A stretch of 32,116 nt of DNA, from NCBI GenBank assembly GCA_001598975.1, contig BBXU01003152.1, positions 1 to 32,116 on the forward strand, given 5' to 3'. Shown piece by piece: positions 1 to 13,051 of the stretch. This stretch comes from Parachlorella kessleri. Its lineage: Eukaryota; Chlorophyta; Trebouxiophyceae; Chlorellales; Chlorellaceae. The translations under genes and the position numbers were made by a program. The notes under the pieces are model-generated. The model saw only the letters and a list, made by a program, of their open reading frames with translations. It did not search any database and had not been told where the DNA came from. Each line of letters opens with the position of its first letter. The stretch's first letter is position 1.

Positions 1-16
1 AAAAACGACAACATTA

Positions 17-103
17 GGAAAGGAAGGGATTCGAACCCTCGATGGTTTTAATCACCATATAGACGTTCCAGGTCTAAACCATAAACCACTCGGACACCTT
101 TCC
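17..103 (-). tRNA. trnS-GGA: tRNA-Ser (anticodon GGA)
   Basis: On the minus strand an 87-nt cloverleaf folds with acceptor arms GGAAAGG/CCTTTCC (97-103 pairing with 17-23), a long variable arm typical of class II serine tRNAs, and a T loop TTCGAAT. The anticodon loop CTGGAAC gives anticodon GGA, which reads UCC/UCU serine codons. No 3' CCA is encoded and no intron is visible. It lies downstream of the AtpI/GIY-YIG chimeric ORF on the same strand. Confidence 0.95.
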
Positions 104-237
104 GTTTTATTTTTTCCTTTTCCGTTTCGTTTCCAGATTTTTAGCCAGGAAATGAAACAAATATAGATAAATACAAATAAAAAAAATTAAATTATGGAAA
201 AAATTTATTTTTAGAAACATAAACATAAAAACAAGAA

Positions 238-837
238 TTAATAAAGTTTAAAGGGCCAAATATTTTCAATACGTTCATATTTATTATCCATTTCATCAAA
301 ATCTTTGCTTTCCTTATAATTAAATTTTGGAAAAATATCAAAAATAATAAATATAAAATTATAAAAACTATATTTTGATAAATCTTCAATTAAATCATCG
401 GAATATTCAAAAAGATGATTTTCAATTTTATAAAGATCACTTTCGATTTCTCCTATAACATTGATAGTAGAGCAAAAATAAGTTCTATTTGTAACAAGAC
501 AATGAATTCCATATCTACCTGGATAATCTAATTGAATAGTATTTTGAGAAATTAAAGTTTCTAAAAGTGAATCGGAATCAAAAGAATGAAATATTGCTAA
601 AAAAGGAACAGAATCACCACATTCTTGTTTTACAACTTTTAAAAATTTATAATATTTTAATTTAAAGTTAATAATTGATTTTAAATTACTATTTGCCAGT
701 AATGAAATTCCAAGAATTATAGCGAATAGAATTGATAATATAATTAATACTTGACCATGTATTGTGTATGGACGTACAGTCCAATACCAATGCTGACCTA
801 CAGAAACTTCAGCTAAATCAAACCAGACATTTGTCAT
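238..837 (-). CDS. Chimeric ORF: AtpI N-terminus joined to a degenerate GIY-YIG endonuclease-like domain
   Basis: An uninterrupted 199-codon ORF with ATG start and no Shine-Dalgarno sequence. Residues about 1-55 resemble the N-terminus of AtpI, the CF0 subunit a: the motifs EVSVGQHWYW and IHGQVLII are followed by a hydrophobic helix. A weak AtpI-like stretch (GDSVPFLAIF) may follow near residue 75. Residues about 105-185 look like a GIY-YIG homing-endonuclease domain: YGIHCLVTNRTYFCSTINV, then an SKYSFYNFIFIIFDI block. The hallmark residues are altered (GIY reads GIH, YIG reads YFC, and an acidic residue stands where the catalytic Arg is expected), so nuclease activity is doubtful. The AtpI part is far shorter than the usual roughly 240-250 residues and lacks the helices carrying the essential Arg, so it cannot act as subunit a. 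I infer a relic of exon 1 plus an in-frame intron ORF. A complete atpI is not in this window. Confidence 0.7.
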   Translation of the reverse strand: MTNVWFDLAEVSVGQHWYWTVRPYTIHGQVLIILSILFAIILGISLLANSNLKSIINFKLKYYKFLKVVKQECGDSVPFLAIFHSFDSDSLLETLISQNTIQLDYPGRYGIHCLVTNRTYFCSTINVIGEIESDLYKIENHLFEYSDDLIEDLSKYSFYNFIFIIFDIFPKFNYKESKDFDEMDNKYERIENIWPFKLY

Positions 838-1115
838 AAATTTTACTACTTTTTTACAATGTCTTTTCTTTTTATTTCCTTTGAAAAAGAACCGGGTTGG
901 GATCTTTTTCCCCTTCCAAATGTCATTTCCAGGTAATTCCAGGTTTCATTTCCAGGTTGAAAACCTGGAAATGACACCTATTACATTTATTTTTTGGAAA
1001 CAGAAAACCTGGAAATAAAAGGAAATCTAAATTATTCAAAATAAATAACGTGTTACTTTTTTAATTTTGGTACTTAAACACAAAAAAATAACTAATAATA
1101 AATTAAGGTTAATAT

Positions 1116-1739
1116 TTAAACTTTTCTTGAATAATATTCAACAACTAATAATTCATTAATATTAAGTCCAACCATATCACGAGATATTGAATTGGTAACA
1201 ACAGCACTTAATTTTTCTTGATCTAAATCTAAAAATGATGGAACTTGAGGTAAACCTAAACTATTTAAAGATTTAGTTATTAGAGGACGTGACGTTTCAC
1301 ATACACCAATTACATCATTAATTTTACAAATATAACTAGGAATATTTATTTTATGTTGATTAACTAAAATATGACCATGAGCAACCAATTGGCGGGCTGC
1401 TGCAATAGTAGGAGCAAATCCAAGGCGAAAAATAACATTATCTAAACGCGTTTCTAATAACTGTAATAATACTTCACCTGTGGAACCTTTTCGTCTACGT
1501 GCTTCACGAATATATTTAAGCAACTGACGTTCATTAATTCCATAATTAAATCGCAACTTTTGTTTTTCTTTTAAACGTATAGCATATTGCGATTCTTTAG
1601 CTTTTTGGCTTCCCGTTAACTTCTTTTTTGGACCATGTTGACCTGGTGGAAAATTTCTTACACACACTTTTTGAGTTAAACCGGGTAATTCACCTAAGCG
1701 ACGTACAATACGTAATTTGGGCCCTCGATATCGAGACAT
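1116..1739 (-). CDS. rps4: 30S ribosomal protein S4
   Basis: A 207-residue protein, close to the usual 200 for plastid S4. S4 is a primary 16S rRNA-binding protein that nucleates assembly of the small-subunit body. The N-terminus [16 protein letters not shown] and the following NFPPGQHG are diagnostic. The S4 RNA-binding domain spans about residues 95-155 ([16 protein letters not shown], then [13 protein letters not shown]). No internal repeat insertion is seen, unlike several neighbours. It is read on the same strand as atpE but 285 nt downstream, beyond a 13-bp stem-loop, so separate transcription is likely. No clear Shine-Dalgarno sequence precedes the ATG. Confidence 0.97.
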   Translation of the reverse strand: MSRYRGPKLRIVRRLGELPGLTQKVCVRNFPPGQHGPKKKLTGSQKAKESQYAIRLKEKQKLRFNYGINERQLLKYIREARRRKGSTGEVLLQLLETRLDNVIFRLGFAPTIAAARQLVAHGHILVNQHKINIPSYICKINDVIGVCETSRPLITKSLNSLGLPQVPSFLDLDQEKLSAVVTNSISRDMVGLNINELLVVEYYSRKV

Positions 1740-1853
1740 AATAAAATTTTAATGTTTTTTATATAACAATGTAATATTTTTAATTGTATCTTTTAGTAAA
1801 AAAAATACTAAAAAAACTTATATTGTATTATCTAAATTATATCTTCCAAAACC

Positions 1854-1899
1854 GAAAGGTTATCTTGTTTTAAATGTAAAAAATAAAAGATAACCTTTC
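1854..1899. terminator. 13-bp stem-loop 3' of atpE
   Basis: Perfect 13-bp arms 1854-1866 and 1887-1899 (GAAAGGTTATCTT and its complement) enclose a 20-nt AT-rich loop. It lies 125 nt past the atpE stop on the minus strand and upstream of rps4. In plastids such hairpins usually mark or protect mRNA 3' ends rather than terminate strictly. The rest of the 1740-2024 spacer is AT-rich with no gene. Confidence 0.55.
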
Positions 1900-2024
1900 T
1901 TTAAGAATATATAAAAAAAATACAAATATAAAATAAGATAAACTAGTTTTAAATTCTAGTTGTCTTTTTTTACAAAGTAAAAAAAGCTAAAAGCTAAGAC
2001 TAATTTAAAAAGAAATAAAAAAGT

Positions 2025-2432
2025 TTATTTCAAAGTTAATTGCTTAACAACTTGATAACGAGCACGAGCTCTTTTAAAAACAACAGTAGCTTCTACACGT
2101 TGCTTTTCTCCTTGTGCTTGTTCTAACTTTTCTTTAGCTTGTTGAAAAGCAAGTTCTGCTTGTTCTGGTTCAATAGTTTTAACTGATTCTGCTTCATTAA
2201 CTAAGATAGTTACTTGATTTTGTTTTATCAAAGCAAAACCACCCATTAAAGCTACGGGGATCCATTCTGATTTAGATCTAATTAAAGTTACACCTATATC
2301 TAAAGCAGTAATTAAAGGTGCATGATTTGATAGAACACCCATTTGACCTGTATTGGTAGGAAGAATAATTTCTTCTGCCTGATCATTCCAAAAAATTCGA
2401 TCAGGTGTCATTATACAAACTTGTAATGTCAT
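2025..2432 (-). CDS. atpE: ATP synthase CF1 epsilon subunit
   Basis: Epsilon subunit of thylakoid ATP synthase, which couples the gamma rotor to the c-ring and inhibits ATP hydrolysis in the dark. The protein is 135 residues from the ATG at 2432 (MTLQVCIMTPDRIF), the usual length. A TTG four codons upstream extends the frame but is not a credible start. Conserved features include EIILPTNTGQMGVLSNHAPLITALDIG in the beta-sandwich domain, broken here only by normal variation, and a C-terminal helical pair rich in Glu, Gln and Lys (EQAELAFQQAKEKLEQAQ). It lies downstream of atpB as expected, but the two genes are 382 nt apart instead of adjacent or overlapping, so its translation cannot be coupled to atpB. 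Confidence 0.97.
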   Translation of the reverse strand: MTLQVCIMTPDRIFWNDQAEEIILPTNTGQMGVLSNHAPLITALDIGVTLIRSKSEWIPVALMGGFALIKQNQVTILVNEAESVKTIEPEQAELAFQQAKEKLEQAQGEKQRVEATVVFKRARARYQVVKQLTLK

Positions 2433-2814
2433 AATTTTTCTCAATTATAGAGATTTTTTTTTATAGAATTATGCATTTTTTTCACTTTCATTTATGTTCC
2501 AAAAAGTTTGTAAACCTACTTTTTGGAACATAAATGAAATTAACCACAAAAGATGAAAAATACACTTTTTACATTGTATTAATTTTTTTTTGCAGTAGGA
2601 CAAAAATGGAAAGAATAAGTAAATTAAAAATCTAATTAACTTTCAATTCCTTTTCCTTTTGCTTCTACAAAAACTTCGTTTTTGGAACCAACAAAATTTT
2701 TATAACACCAAATTGAAAACTATTCCAAGTAATTCCAGGTGTTACCTGGAAAAGGAAATGAAATATGGAACAACCTGGAAAAAGAAAGAAAAAGGAAACA
2801 AAAATTTTTGATAA
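2433..2814. repeat. atpB-atpE spacer with dispersed repeats and a 21-bp hairpin
   Basis: No gene is seen in these 382 nt. A perfect 21-bp inverted repeat (2486-2506 with 2519-2539, 12-nt loop) carries the TTCCAAAAAG/CTTTTTGGAA module. A second copy of that repeat type lies near 2670-2695. CCAGGT/ACCTGG modules occupy about 2725-2790. The spacer therefore consists largely of the dispersed repeats found throughout the window. Confidence 0.75.
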
Positions 2815-4959
<2,145 letters not shown>

Positions 4960-7164
4960 TTAACCAAATTTACCACTTGTACTTGCAATTAAAAACGCAG
5001 CATAAGTTAAAACATATCCAACAGAGAAATGTGTTAAACCTACAAGACGCGCTTGTACAATACTAAGTGCTACTGGTTTATCACGCCAACGCACAAGATT
5101 TGCTAATGGAGTACGTTCATGAGCCCAAGCTAAAGTTTCAATAAGCTCTTGCCAGTAACCACGCCATGAAATAAGGAACATAAAACCTGTAGCATATACA
5201 AGGTGACCAAAAAGAAACATCCATGCCCATACAGAAAGACTATTCATACCAAATGGGTTATAGCCGTTGATTAATTGAGATGAATTTAACCATAAATAAT
5301 CACGAAGCCATCCCATAAGATAAGTTGACGATTCATTAAATTGGTTGACATTTCCTTGCCAAATACCTAAATGTTTCCAATGGAAATAAAAAGTAACCCA
5401 ACCAATAGTATTTAACATCCAAAAAACAGCAAGATAGAAAGCATCCCAAGCTGAAATATCACAAGTACCACCACGACCTGGACCATCACAAGGGAAACTA
5501 TAACCAAAATCTTTTTTATCAGGCATTAATTTAGAACCACGAGCATCTAAAGCACCTTTAACTAAAATTAATGTTGTAGTATGTAAACCTAATGCAATTG
5601 CATGGTGAACTAAAAAATCACCAGGACCAATTGTTAAAAAAAGTGAATTATTTTGGTTATTAATAGCTTGTAACCAACCTGGAAGCCAAAGACTTTGACC
5701 TGCTAGACTAGCTGGACTTCCTGAAGCAGATAATAAAAAGTCAAAGCCATAAGCAGTTTTACCATGAGCAGCTTGAATCCATTGAGCAAATACAGGTTCA
5801 ATTAGAATTTGTTTTTCTGGTGTACCAAAAGCTTGCATAACATCATTATGCACGTATAAACCTAATGTATGGAAACCTAAAAATAAACTTGCCCAACTTA
5901 AATGAGAAATTAATGCTTCTTTATGCTCTAACATACGAGCTAAAACGTTATCACGATTTGCTTCTGGATTATAATCTCGTACAAAAAAGATAGCGCCGTG
6001 AGCAAAAGCACCACACATAATAAAACCAGCAATATATTGATGGTGAGTATAAAGTGATGCTTGAGTAGTAAAGTCTTGAGCTAAAAAAGCATAAGGTGGT
6101 AATGAATACATATGTTGAGCAACAAGAGACGTAATAGTCCCAAGACTAGCTAAAGCTAATCCAAGTTGGAAATGAAGAGAATTATTTATAGTATCATAAA
6201 GACCTTTATGCCCTCGACCCATCGCTCCAGATGGCGCTACTTGTGCTTCAAGAATCTCAGTCATGCTATGACCAATACCAAAAATAGTACGGTACATATG
6301 TCCAGCTAAGATAAATAACACAGCAATAGCTAAATGATGATGTGCCATATCAGTTAGCCATAAACTTTGAGTTTGTGGATTAAAACCACCTAAAAAAGTT
6401 AAAATTGCTGTACCTGCACCTTCTCCTGTAGAAAAAACATGATTAGCTGTATCTGGATTTTCTGCATATACTGCCCAATTTCCAGTGAAAAATGGTGTTA
6501 AACCTGCTGGGTGAGGTAAAACAGTTAAAAAATTGTCCCAACCTACATGTTGACCACGAGATTCTGGAATTGCAACATGTACTAAATGTCCTGTCCAAGC
6601 TAATGAACTCACACCAAATAAACCGGCTAAGTGATGATTTAAACGAGATTCTGCATTTTTAAACCAAGAAAGAGCTGGTTGAAAAGAAGGTTGAAGGTGT
6701 AACCATCCAGCAAAAAGGAAAAGTGCTGAGAGGATTAATAAAAAGATAGATCCTGCATAAAGCTCTTGATTTGTACGCATACCAATAGTATACCACCATT
6801 GGTAAACACCAGAAGTTGAAATATTTACTGGACCTGTTGCACCACCACGGGTAAAAGCTTCTACTGCCGGTTGGCCAAAATGCGGATCCCAGATTGCATG
6901 AGCAATAGGACGAATATGAAGAGGATCTTGAACCCATTGTTCAAAATTACCTTGCCATGCTACATGAAAAAGATTACCAGAAGTCCAAAGAAATATAATG
7001 GCCAATTGACCAAAATGAGAAGCAAAAATTTTCTGATAAAGTCGTTCTTCAGTCATGCCATCATGACTTTCAAAGTCATGCGCAGTTGCAATTCCAAACC
7101 AAAGTCTACGAGTGGTTGGATCTTGCGCTAAGGCTTGGCTAAATTTTGGAAATTTTGTTGCCAT
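4960..7164 (-). CDS. psaB: Photosystem I P700 apoprotein A2
   Basis: One half of the photosystem I reaction-centre heterodimer, binding P700, the primary acceptors and, with PsaA, the Fe-S centre FX. It is 734 residues, the standard length, with eleven membrane helices expected. The FX ligand loop [18 protein letters not shown] is intact, and many helix His ligands of chlorophyll are evident (for example [24 protein letters not shown]). The N-terminus [31 protein letters not shown] is typical. A strong Shine-Dalgarno (AAAGGAG) lies about 9 nt before the ATG. It follows psaA on the same strand after 436 nt, so the usual psaA-psaB dicistron is kept although the spacer has grown. No intron is present. 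Confidence 0.99.
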   Translation of the reverse strand: MATKFPKFSQALAQDPTTRRLWFGIATAHDFESHDGMTEERLYQKIFASHFGQLAIIFLWTSGNLFHVAWQGNFEQWVQDPLHIRPIAHAIWDPHFGQPAVEAFTRGGATGPVNISTSGVYQWWYTIGMRTNQELYAGSIFLLILSALFLFAGWLHLQPSFQPALSWFKNAESRLNHHLAGLFGVSSLAWTGHLVHVAIPESRGQHVGWDNFLTVLPHPAGLTPFFTGNWAVYAENPDTANHVFSTGEGAGTAILTFLGGFNPQTQSLWLTDMAHHHLAIAVLFILAGHMYRTIFGIGHSMTEILEAQVAPSGAMGRGHKGLYDTINNSLHFQLGLALASLGTITSLVAQHMYSLPPYAFLAQDFTTQASLYTHHQYIAGFIMCGAFAHGAIFFVRDYNPEANRDNVLARMLEHKEALISHLSWASLFLGFHTLGLYVHNDVMQAFGTPEKQILIEPVFAQWIQAAHGKTAYGFDFLLSASGSPASLAGQSLWLPGWLQAINNQNNSLFLTIGPGDFLVHHAIALGLHTTTLILVKGALDARGSKLMPDKKDFGYSFPCDGPGRGGTCDISAWDAFYLAVFWMLNTIGWVTFYFHWKHLGIWQGNVNQFNESSTYLMGWLRDYLWLNSSQLINGYNPFGMNSLSVWAWMFLFGHLVYATGFMFLISWRGYWQELIETLAWAHERTPLANLVRWRDKPVALSIVQARLVGLTHFSVGYVLTYAAFLIASTSGKFG

Positions 7165-7600
7165 TTTAAATTCTCCTTTCGTGTAAAATCAGAAAAGAAT
7201 GAATAAATTTATAGAAAAATGAAATAAAGAAACATTGACTTTTAAATATGCATTTTCGCTTTTATTTTTATTTTCATTTTTATTCTTTTTTTAAGAAAAA
7301 AGACAAAAAAAACAAGTATTCCAAAAAATTTATTTCTAAACTTTTATTCCAGTTCTTTTTCCAAAAAGTTTGTTTTTGGAACCTAAACGAACAAGAACTG
7401 GAAAGAACAAGAACAGGAATAAAACAAAAATGAAAACAAAAATAAATTAGTATGTAATAAAATGCAAAATTTTGTTTTTATTTATTTTTTTTACGAAATA
7501 AAAAGAAATAATAAACAAAAATAAAAAAGTCATTCTAAATTATTTTAGAAAGTTAAAAAAATATCTTTTATTTTTTTTTAGAAAAATAAAAAAAAATAAA
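7165..7600. repeat. psaA-psaB spacer with dispersed repeats
   Basis: 436 nt without a gene, longer than the short spacer common between these cotranscribed genes. At about 7345-7410 are TTCCAAAAAG...TTTTTGGAAC and AGAACTGGAA modules, with degenerate inverted copies around them. A 7-bp stem TTCTAAA/TTTAGAA (7533-7550) and T-rich stretches lie just past the psaA stop. A 61-codon open frame here is repeat-derived and not a gene. Confidence 0.65.
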
Positions 7601-9856
7601 TTAACCTACAGCTAATATACGTGCTAAGAAGAAAGACCATGTAGTAGCAATACCACCTAAAAGATAATGAGCTACGCCCACTGCACGACCTTGAGTGATA
7701 CTTAAAGCACGTGGTTGAATTGCTGGAGCAACTTTTAATTTGTTATGAGCCCAAACAATAGATTCAATAAGTTCTTGCCAGTATCCACGACCACTAAATA
7801 AAAACATTAAACTAAAAGCCCAAACAAAATGAGCACCTAAGAAAATTAAACCATATGCAGAAAGTGCAGAACCATATGACTGAATTACTTGAGATGATTG
7901 TGCCCATAAAAAGTCACGTAACCAACCATTAATCGTATTTGCACTTTGTGCAAAATTTCCACCAGTGATATGAGAAACACCTCCAGCACTCACAGTGCCC
8001 CAAACATCTGATTGCATTTTCCAACTAAAATGGAAAATAACAACAGAAATTGCATTATACATCCAGAAAAGACCTAAGAATACATGATCCCATGCAGAAA
8101 CTTGACAAGTACCACCACGGCCTGGACCATCACAAGGGAAACGGAAACCTAAATTTGCTTTATCAGGAATAAGGCGAGAACTACGGGCATACAGTACACC
8201 TTTTAAAAGAATTAAAACAGTTACATGAATAGTAAAAGCATGAATATGATGTACTAAGAAATCAGCTGTTCCTAAAGAAATTGGCATCATAGCAACTTTT
8301 CCACCAACTGCTACAATATCTCCACCCCAACTTGGACTAGTACTAGCTAAAGCATTTGGTGCAGTATAACCAGGAGCTAACGCATGAGTGCTTTGAATCC
8401 ATTGTGCAAATATAGGTTGTAATTGAATTGCAGTATCAGAAAACATATCTTGAGGTCGACCTAAAGCACTCATAGTATCATTATGAATATATAATCCAAA
8501 ACTATGGAATCCTAGGAAAATACAAACCCAATTTAAATGAGAAATAATCGCATCACGATGACGTAATACACGATCTAAAAGATTATTATAATTATTAGTT
8601 GGATCATAATCACGGACCATGAAAATAGCCGCATGAGCGCCAGCACCTACAACACAAAAACCACCAATCCACATATGATGTGTAAATATAGATAATTGTG
8701 TACCATAATCAGTTGCTAAATAAGGATAAGGTGGCATAGCGTACATATGATGAGCAACAATAATAGATAATGAGCCAAATAAAGCTAAATTAATAGCTAA
8801 CTGTGCATGCCAAGAAGTGGTTAGAATTTCATAAAGACCTTTATGACCTTCTCCAGTAAATGGACCTTTATGTGCTTCTAAAATTTCTTTTAGACTAGAC
8901 CCAATTCCCCAATTAGTACGGTACATATGACCTGCGATCAGAAATAATACAGCAATAGCTAAATGATGATGTGCTGTATCAGTTAACCATAAACCACCAG
9001 TTACAGGGTTTAAACCACCTTTAAAAGTTAAGAAATCGTTATAAGTAACCCAATCTAAAGTAAAAAATGGACTTAATCCTTTAGCAAAACTTGGATAAAG
9101 TTGAGCCATAAGTCCATTATTTAATATAAATTCATGAGGTAATGGTATTTCTTTTGGATCTACACCAGCATCAAGTAATTTATTAATAGGAAGAGATATA
9201 TGAATTTGATGACCAGCCCATGCAAGACTTCCAAGACCTAATAAACCAGCTAAATGGTGATTTAACATGGATTCTACATTTTGAAACCATTCTAGTTTAG
9301 GTGCTGCTTTATGATAATGAAACCAACCAGCAAAAAACATAGCTGCAGCCATAACTAAAGCACCAATAGCTGTAGTATAAAGTTGTAATTCACTAGTTAT
9401 ACCACCTGCACGCCAAAGTTGAAAAAACCCAGAAGTTATTTGTATACCTTGGAAACCACCACCAACATCAGCATTTAAAATTTCTTGACCAACAATAGGC
9501 CAAACAACTTGAGCACTTGGTTTAATGTGAGTTGGATCAGTTAACCAAGCCTCATAATTTGAAAAACGTGCACCATGGAAATACATACCACTTAACCAAA
9601 TAAATATAATACCTAATTGGCCAAAGTGAGCACTAAAGATTTTTCTTGAAACTTCTTCAAGATCACTTGTTTGAGTATCAAAATCATGCGCATCGGCATG
9701 TAAATTCCAAATCCAAGTAGTTGTAGTAGGACCTTTTGATAAAGTTCTTGAGAAATGACCGGGTTTTGCCCACTTCTCAAAACTTGTAGCTACCGGATTT
9801 CGATCAACTACTATTTTTACTTTTTTCGCTTCACGTTCTGGAGGACTAATTGTCAT
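7601..9856 (-). CDS. psaA: Photosystem I P700 apoprotein A1
   Basis: The second half of the photosystem I reaction-centre heterodimer, binding P700, A0/A1 cofactors and half of the FX cluster. It is 751 residues, the usual length, and begins [18 protein letters not shown]. The FX loop [19 protein letters not shown] is intact, and the His-rich antenna helices are visible ([23 protein letters not shown]). An AAGGAG Shine-Dalgarno lies about 11 nt before the ATG. In some green algae psaA is split and trans-spliced; here it is continuous. It is the promoter-proximal gene of the psaA-psaB pair. Confidence 0.99.
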   Translation of the reverse strand: MTISPPEREAKKVKIVVDRNPVATSFEKWAKPGHFSRTLSKGPTTTTWIWNLHADAHDFDTQTSDLEEVSRKIFSAHFGQLGIIFIWLSGMYFHGARFSNYEAWLTDPTHIKPSAQVVWPIVGQEILNADVGGGFQGIQITSGFFQLWRAGGITSELQLYTTAIGALVMAAAMFFAGWFHYHKAAPKLEWFQNVESMLNHHLAGLLGLGSLAWAGHQIHISLPINKLLDAGVDPKEIPLPHEFILNNGLMAQLYPSFAKGLSPFFTLDWVTYNDFLTFKGGLNPVTGGLWLTDTAHHHLAIAVLFLIAGHMYRTNWGIGSSLKEILEAHKGPFTGEGHKGLYEILTTSWHAQLAINLALFGSLSIIVAHHMYAMPPYPYLATDYGTQLSIFTHHMWIGGFCVVGAGAHAAIFMVRDYDPTNNYNNLLDRVLRHRDAIISHLNWVCIFLGFHSFGLYIHNDTMSALGRPQDMFSDTAIQLQPIFAQWIQSTHALAPGYTAPNALASTSPSWGGDIVAVGGKVAMMPISLGTADFLVHHIHAFTIHVTVLILLKGVLYARSSRLIPDKANLGFRFPCDGPGRGGTCQVSAWDHVFLGLFWMYNAISVVIFHFSWKMQSDVWGTVSAGGVSHITGGNFAQSANTINGWLRDFLWAQSSQVIQSYGSALSAYGLIFLGAHFVWAFSLMFLFSGRGYWQELIESIVWAHNKLKVAPAIQPRALSITQGRAVGVAHYLLGGIATTWSFFLARILAVG

Positions 9857-11005
9857 GGCGAAAAATTCTCCTTGTTTAAATTAACGTAAAACAGATATGA
9901 AAAAGCAACAGTGCTTATTCATTTTTTACATTCATTTTTTATTCCTTTTATTTTTACTGTGTGTCTTGTCTTTTAGTACTCTGTTGTAAAAGCTAGGATA
10001 TAGTCCTAAAAGCGAGAACATAGGCCTAAAATCTAAATAAACAGCTATTCATTTTTACTTTCATTTTACTTGGTAAAATGAAAGTAAAAATGAAAGTAAA
10101 AATGAATAGCTAAAAATGAATGTAAAAAATCAACCTCTTTTTAAAAGAAAAAGAGAAAGCAAAACTAATACTGTACTTGCTCTATTTTTATGTAAATTTT
10201 TACGTTGATTTTTACCCCGCACACTGCGCTAAAAATGAAAGTAAAAATCAACGTATTTCCTTTTCCAAAACAAAGTTTTTGGAACCTAGTTTGTTTCCAA
10301 ACTTTTTGGAACAAATATAAAAAAAATGAATACGTTAGATTCCAAAAAATGTAGTTATTTCCATTTAAAAATTTTATCTTTTAGACAGAAATCGTTTGCG
10401 TTTTCATCAAGCTATTAATTTTCAATAAATATTGAAACAGGCAACAATTCTTAGTTTTTGGAAAAATATAGAAATTTTTTGACATTATAAAAAAATCGAT
10501 TTCAAGCAACAGTATTATATAAATTTTGATTATTTTAATTGAATAATTTTCTTATTAATAAAATATTATCAATAAGAATAAACTAGATTTAGAATGTAAT
10601 TGATTCTTTATTTACAATTTAAATAAAGAAAAAGACAGTATTTACACTTATTATATCTGTTACTGTTTATTTTATATAAACGTAATGTAATAAAGTCTCG
10701 AATTTTCTAATAAAAATTCAACTTTTTGAGATTTTATTTTTTAAAATTCCATATTTTTTTAGTGCTTAAAGGGTTAATTACTAGAAATTTTAGTCGTTTA
10801 TTATATATGATAAAAAGGAAAAAAAATTAAATATTATAAAACAGTCGTTATTTTTTTCTGTTTCCTTTTCTAGTTCTATTTTCTGTTCTCGAACATAAAA
10901 TTACAGAAAATAGAACGAGAAAAGGAAACTATACATACTTTGTTTATCTAGGTTTTTTTCAACTGTCAAAAAAAAATGTATAAACAACAAGGGCAAAATA
11001 TCATA
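9857..11005. repeat. 1.1-kb repeat-rich spacer between psaA and chlB
   Basis: No gene is seen. The stretch holds a 27-bp inverted repeat whose right arm carries one extra 12-nt tandem unit (10043-10111), a perfect 15-bp inverted repeat (10201-10215 with 10241-10255) flanking a GC-rich CCCCGCACACTGCGC loop, tandem TTCCAAAA/TTTTTGGAA modules at about 10261-10315, and a 26/27-bp stem-loop near chlB. The psaA promoter must be at the left end (minus strand), but no convincing boxes stand out. Confidence 0.7.
10860..10929 (-). terminator. chlB 3' stem-loop
   Basis: Arms 10860-10886 and 10903-10929 pair over 26 of 27 positions around a 16-nt loop, about 75 nt past the chlB stop. It fits a 3'-end stabilising hairpin. 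The arms contain the TTTCCTTTTC/GAAAAGGAAA repeat module, so it may have originated from a dispersed palindrome. Confidence 0.55.
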
Positions 11006-12586
11006 TTAGGCGCCAACAGCTTCTTTTGCAGCAAACATAACGTCTATGGTTATTTCTTTTAAACCTTTTTCACGAGCATATTTTTCAGTATTACGTTTTA
11101 TTTTTCCACGAACAAATCCAGGAATTTTCGATAGTTCTACTAAACTATCAGATGACCAAGTTAAATCAGATTCGGTAGAAAGTGTTTTTGTAATAACTTC
11201 TTTAGTATCATGCCCACCAAAAATTTCAAGAAGATGATCTTCCATTCCTAAAGTAAATGAATTATATGCTAAATCAGCTATTTGATTAGCCCCTTCATAG
11301 CCTAAAAAAGGTCGATACCCTAATGGAAAATTCTGAATATGAACTGGAGCTGAAATAACACCACATGGAATATCTAAACGTTTTCCGATATGACGTTCCA
11401 TTTGTGTCCCAAATATTGCAGAAGGCTCTATTCGAGCAATCATATCTGCTACTTGAGTATGATCATCTGTGATTAATATTTCATCACAAAAATTTTCTAC
11501 TTGTTCACGAAACCAATCAGCATCATGTTTACAATATGTACCAGCACAACAAACACGAACACCCATTTCTCTCGATAAAATTTTTGTTATACTACTTGCA
11601 TGGGTAGCATCTCCAAATACTACAGCTTTTTTACCTGTTAAATTTTGACAATCAATAGATCTTGAAAACCATGCTGCTTGAGAAACAAAACGAGTTTGAT
11701 GATCAATATAGTTTTCATAATCAAATTGAAAATTTTTATTAAAAAAATCTGGTTTTTCTAAAATACTTTGTATTTCACGAATAAAAATAGCTGTATCCAC
11801 AAGACCCATAGGAGTGGTTGTAATATATGGCATTGAAAATTCTTTTTCTAAGTATTTAGCAGCCATAAGACCCACTTCACGATAAGGCACTATATTAAAC
11901 CAAGCTTTTGGTAAATTTTGTAAATTCTCTACCGAACACCCTTCTGGAATAATTTCATTGATGGAAATTCCTAAATCAGCTAAAAGTCTTTTTAATTCAC
12001 GACAATCATGTTGATGATGAAACCCTAATGTAAAAATACCAAAAATATTTGCTGAAGGTTTTTTAGTTTTTTCGATTCCTTTTGCTTTTTCAAAAACTTC
12101 GTTTTTGGAACCAACAGTAGAAGTATTATTTTGTTTTGCTTTTTCAATATAAAAACGAACAATTTGTTCTAAAGTACGATCAGCTGCTTGTAATTCATTA
12201 ACACGATAATGATTAACATCAGCTAATATTACATCAGATTTAGATTCCATTGATGCACGATTAACAAAATTTTGTAAATCCTCTTGTAAAATGCTTGACG
12301 TACAAGTGGGTGTTAGTATAATTAAATCTGGTCGTTCTTCTTTATCTTTACGTGTAATATTTTCTACAACTTTTTCTTGCGAGCCACGAGCAAGTACATG
12401 TCGGTCAACGATACTTGCTGTAACAGGTGTAAAATCTCTTTCACGTTCTAACATAGAACGCATAACATTAAAATAATCATCTCCAAGTGGTGCATGCATT
12501 ATAGCATGTACATTTTTAAAAGAACTTGCTACTCTTAAAGTACCAATATGAGCAGGTCCAGCATACATCCAATAAGCTAATTTCAT
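11006..12586 (-). CDS. chlB: Light-independent protochlorophyllide reductase subunit B
   Basis: ChlB pairs with ChlN as the nitrogenase-like catalytic component of DPOR, which with the ChlL reductase makes chlorophyllide in the dark. The protein is 526 residues, slightly longer than the usual 510. It starts [20 protein letters not shown]. Asp36 (in [10 protein letters not shown]) matches the aspartate known to ligate the 4Fe-4S cluster shared with ChlN, and Cys95 (TPTCTSSI) is also conserved. The C-terminal region ([16 protein letters not shown]) is complete. The extra length is an insertion near residues 155-176 ([21 protein letters not shown]), encoded by a copy of the TTCAAAAAC...GTTTTTGGAACC dispersed repeat at about 12062-12125 and leaving the frame intact. 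No Shine-Dalgarno sequence is seen. chlL and chlN are not in this window. Confidence 0.98.
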   Translation of the reverse strand: MKLAYWMYAGPAHIGTLRVASSFKNVHAIMHAPLGDDYFNVMRSMLERERDFTPVTASIVDRHVLARGSQEKVVENITRKDKEERPDLIILTPTCTSSILQEDLQNFVNRASMESKSDVILADVNHYRVNELQAADRTLEQIVRFYIEKAKQNNTSTVGSKNEVFEKAKGIEKTKKPSANIFGIFTLGFHHQHDCRELKRLLADLGISINEIIPEGCSVENLQNLPKAWFNIVPYREVGLMAAKYLEKEFSMPYITTTPMGLVDTAIFIREIQSILEKPDFFNKNFQFDYENYIDHQTRFVSQAAWFSRSIDCQNLTGKKAVVFGDATHASSITKILSREMGVRVCCAGTYCKHDADWFREQVENFCDEILITDDHTQVADMIARIEPSAIFGTQMERHIGKRLDIPCGVISAPVHIQNFPLGYRPFLGYEGANQIADLAYNSFTLGMEDHLLEIFGGHDTKEVITKTLSTESDLTWSSDSLVELSKIPGFVRGKIKRNTEKYAREKGLKEITIDVMFAAKEAVGA

Positions 12587-13051
12587 AAAATTTTTTTCTA
12601 CTTTTTTTCTACATTTATTAAGTTTTTTCTCTAAAAATAAAAAAAAACAATAAAAAAACTAACAGTTATTTGCAGTTTTCATTTCTTTTTTCTTTTATTT
12701 TTTTCATAAAAATAAAAGAAAAAACAAGCAATATTTTTTTTTGCTTGATTTAAATTTCATTATTTTTTCAGTTTTTTTTTATAGAGACATATATCAAAAT
12801 ATTAATGCATTAATAATTTTAATATATAAAACTATAATTTATTATTTAAGAGACATTTTGTGGATTTACAAATATTTTTTAATAAAAAATTAAAAATAAA
12901 AAACGTCAAAAAGAACAAAATAAAAGTATTTAAAATACTAGTCAAAAATTTTTTTTCTTAGCATAATAGTACTAAGATTAAGCTAGTCAAAGATGACGTA
13001 ATTTTATGTTATTTTTTTATATTTACTATAACACCATTTTGGAGGGTTCCT
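12587..13051. other. Spacer between divergent chlB and psbK
   Basis: 465 nt of AT-rich DNA holding the 5' regions of two divergent genes. A T-rich/A-rich stem-loop lies at about 12686-12725. No gene is seen and I could not assign promoter boxes with confidence. Confidence 0.5.

Noticed and set aside
238..837. Calling this ORF a functional atpI.
   Set aside because: Only the first 55 or so residues match subunit a. The helices with the essential Arg are missing and no further exon lies nearby on this strand.
1938..1975. ACTAG-centred stem followed by a T-run in the atpE-rps4 spacer, as a plus-strand terminator.
   Set aside because: No plus-strand gene precedes it, and the stem is only 6 bp, so chance in AT-rich DNA is likely.
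7248..7433. 61-codon ORF in the psaA-psaB spacer.
   Set aside because: Phe/Lys-rich, built from AT-rich DNA and a repeat copy, with no ribosome-binding site and no similarity that I recognise.
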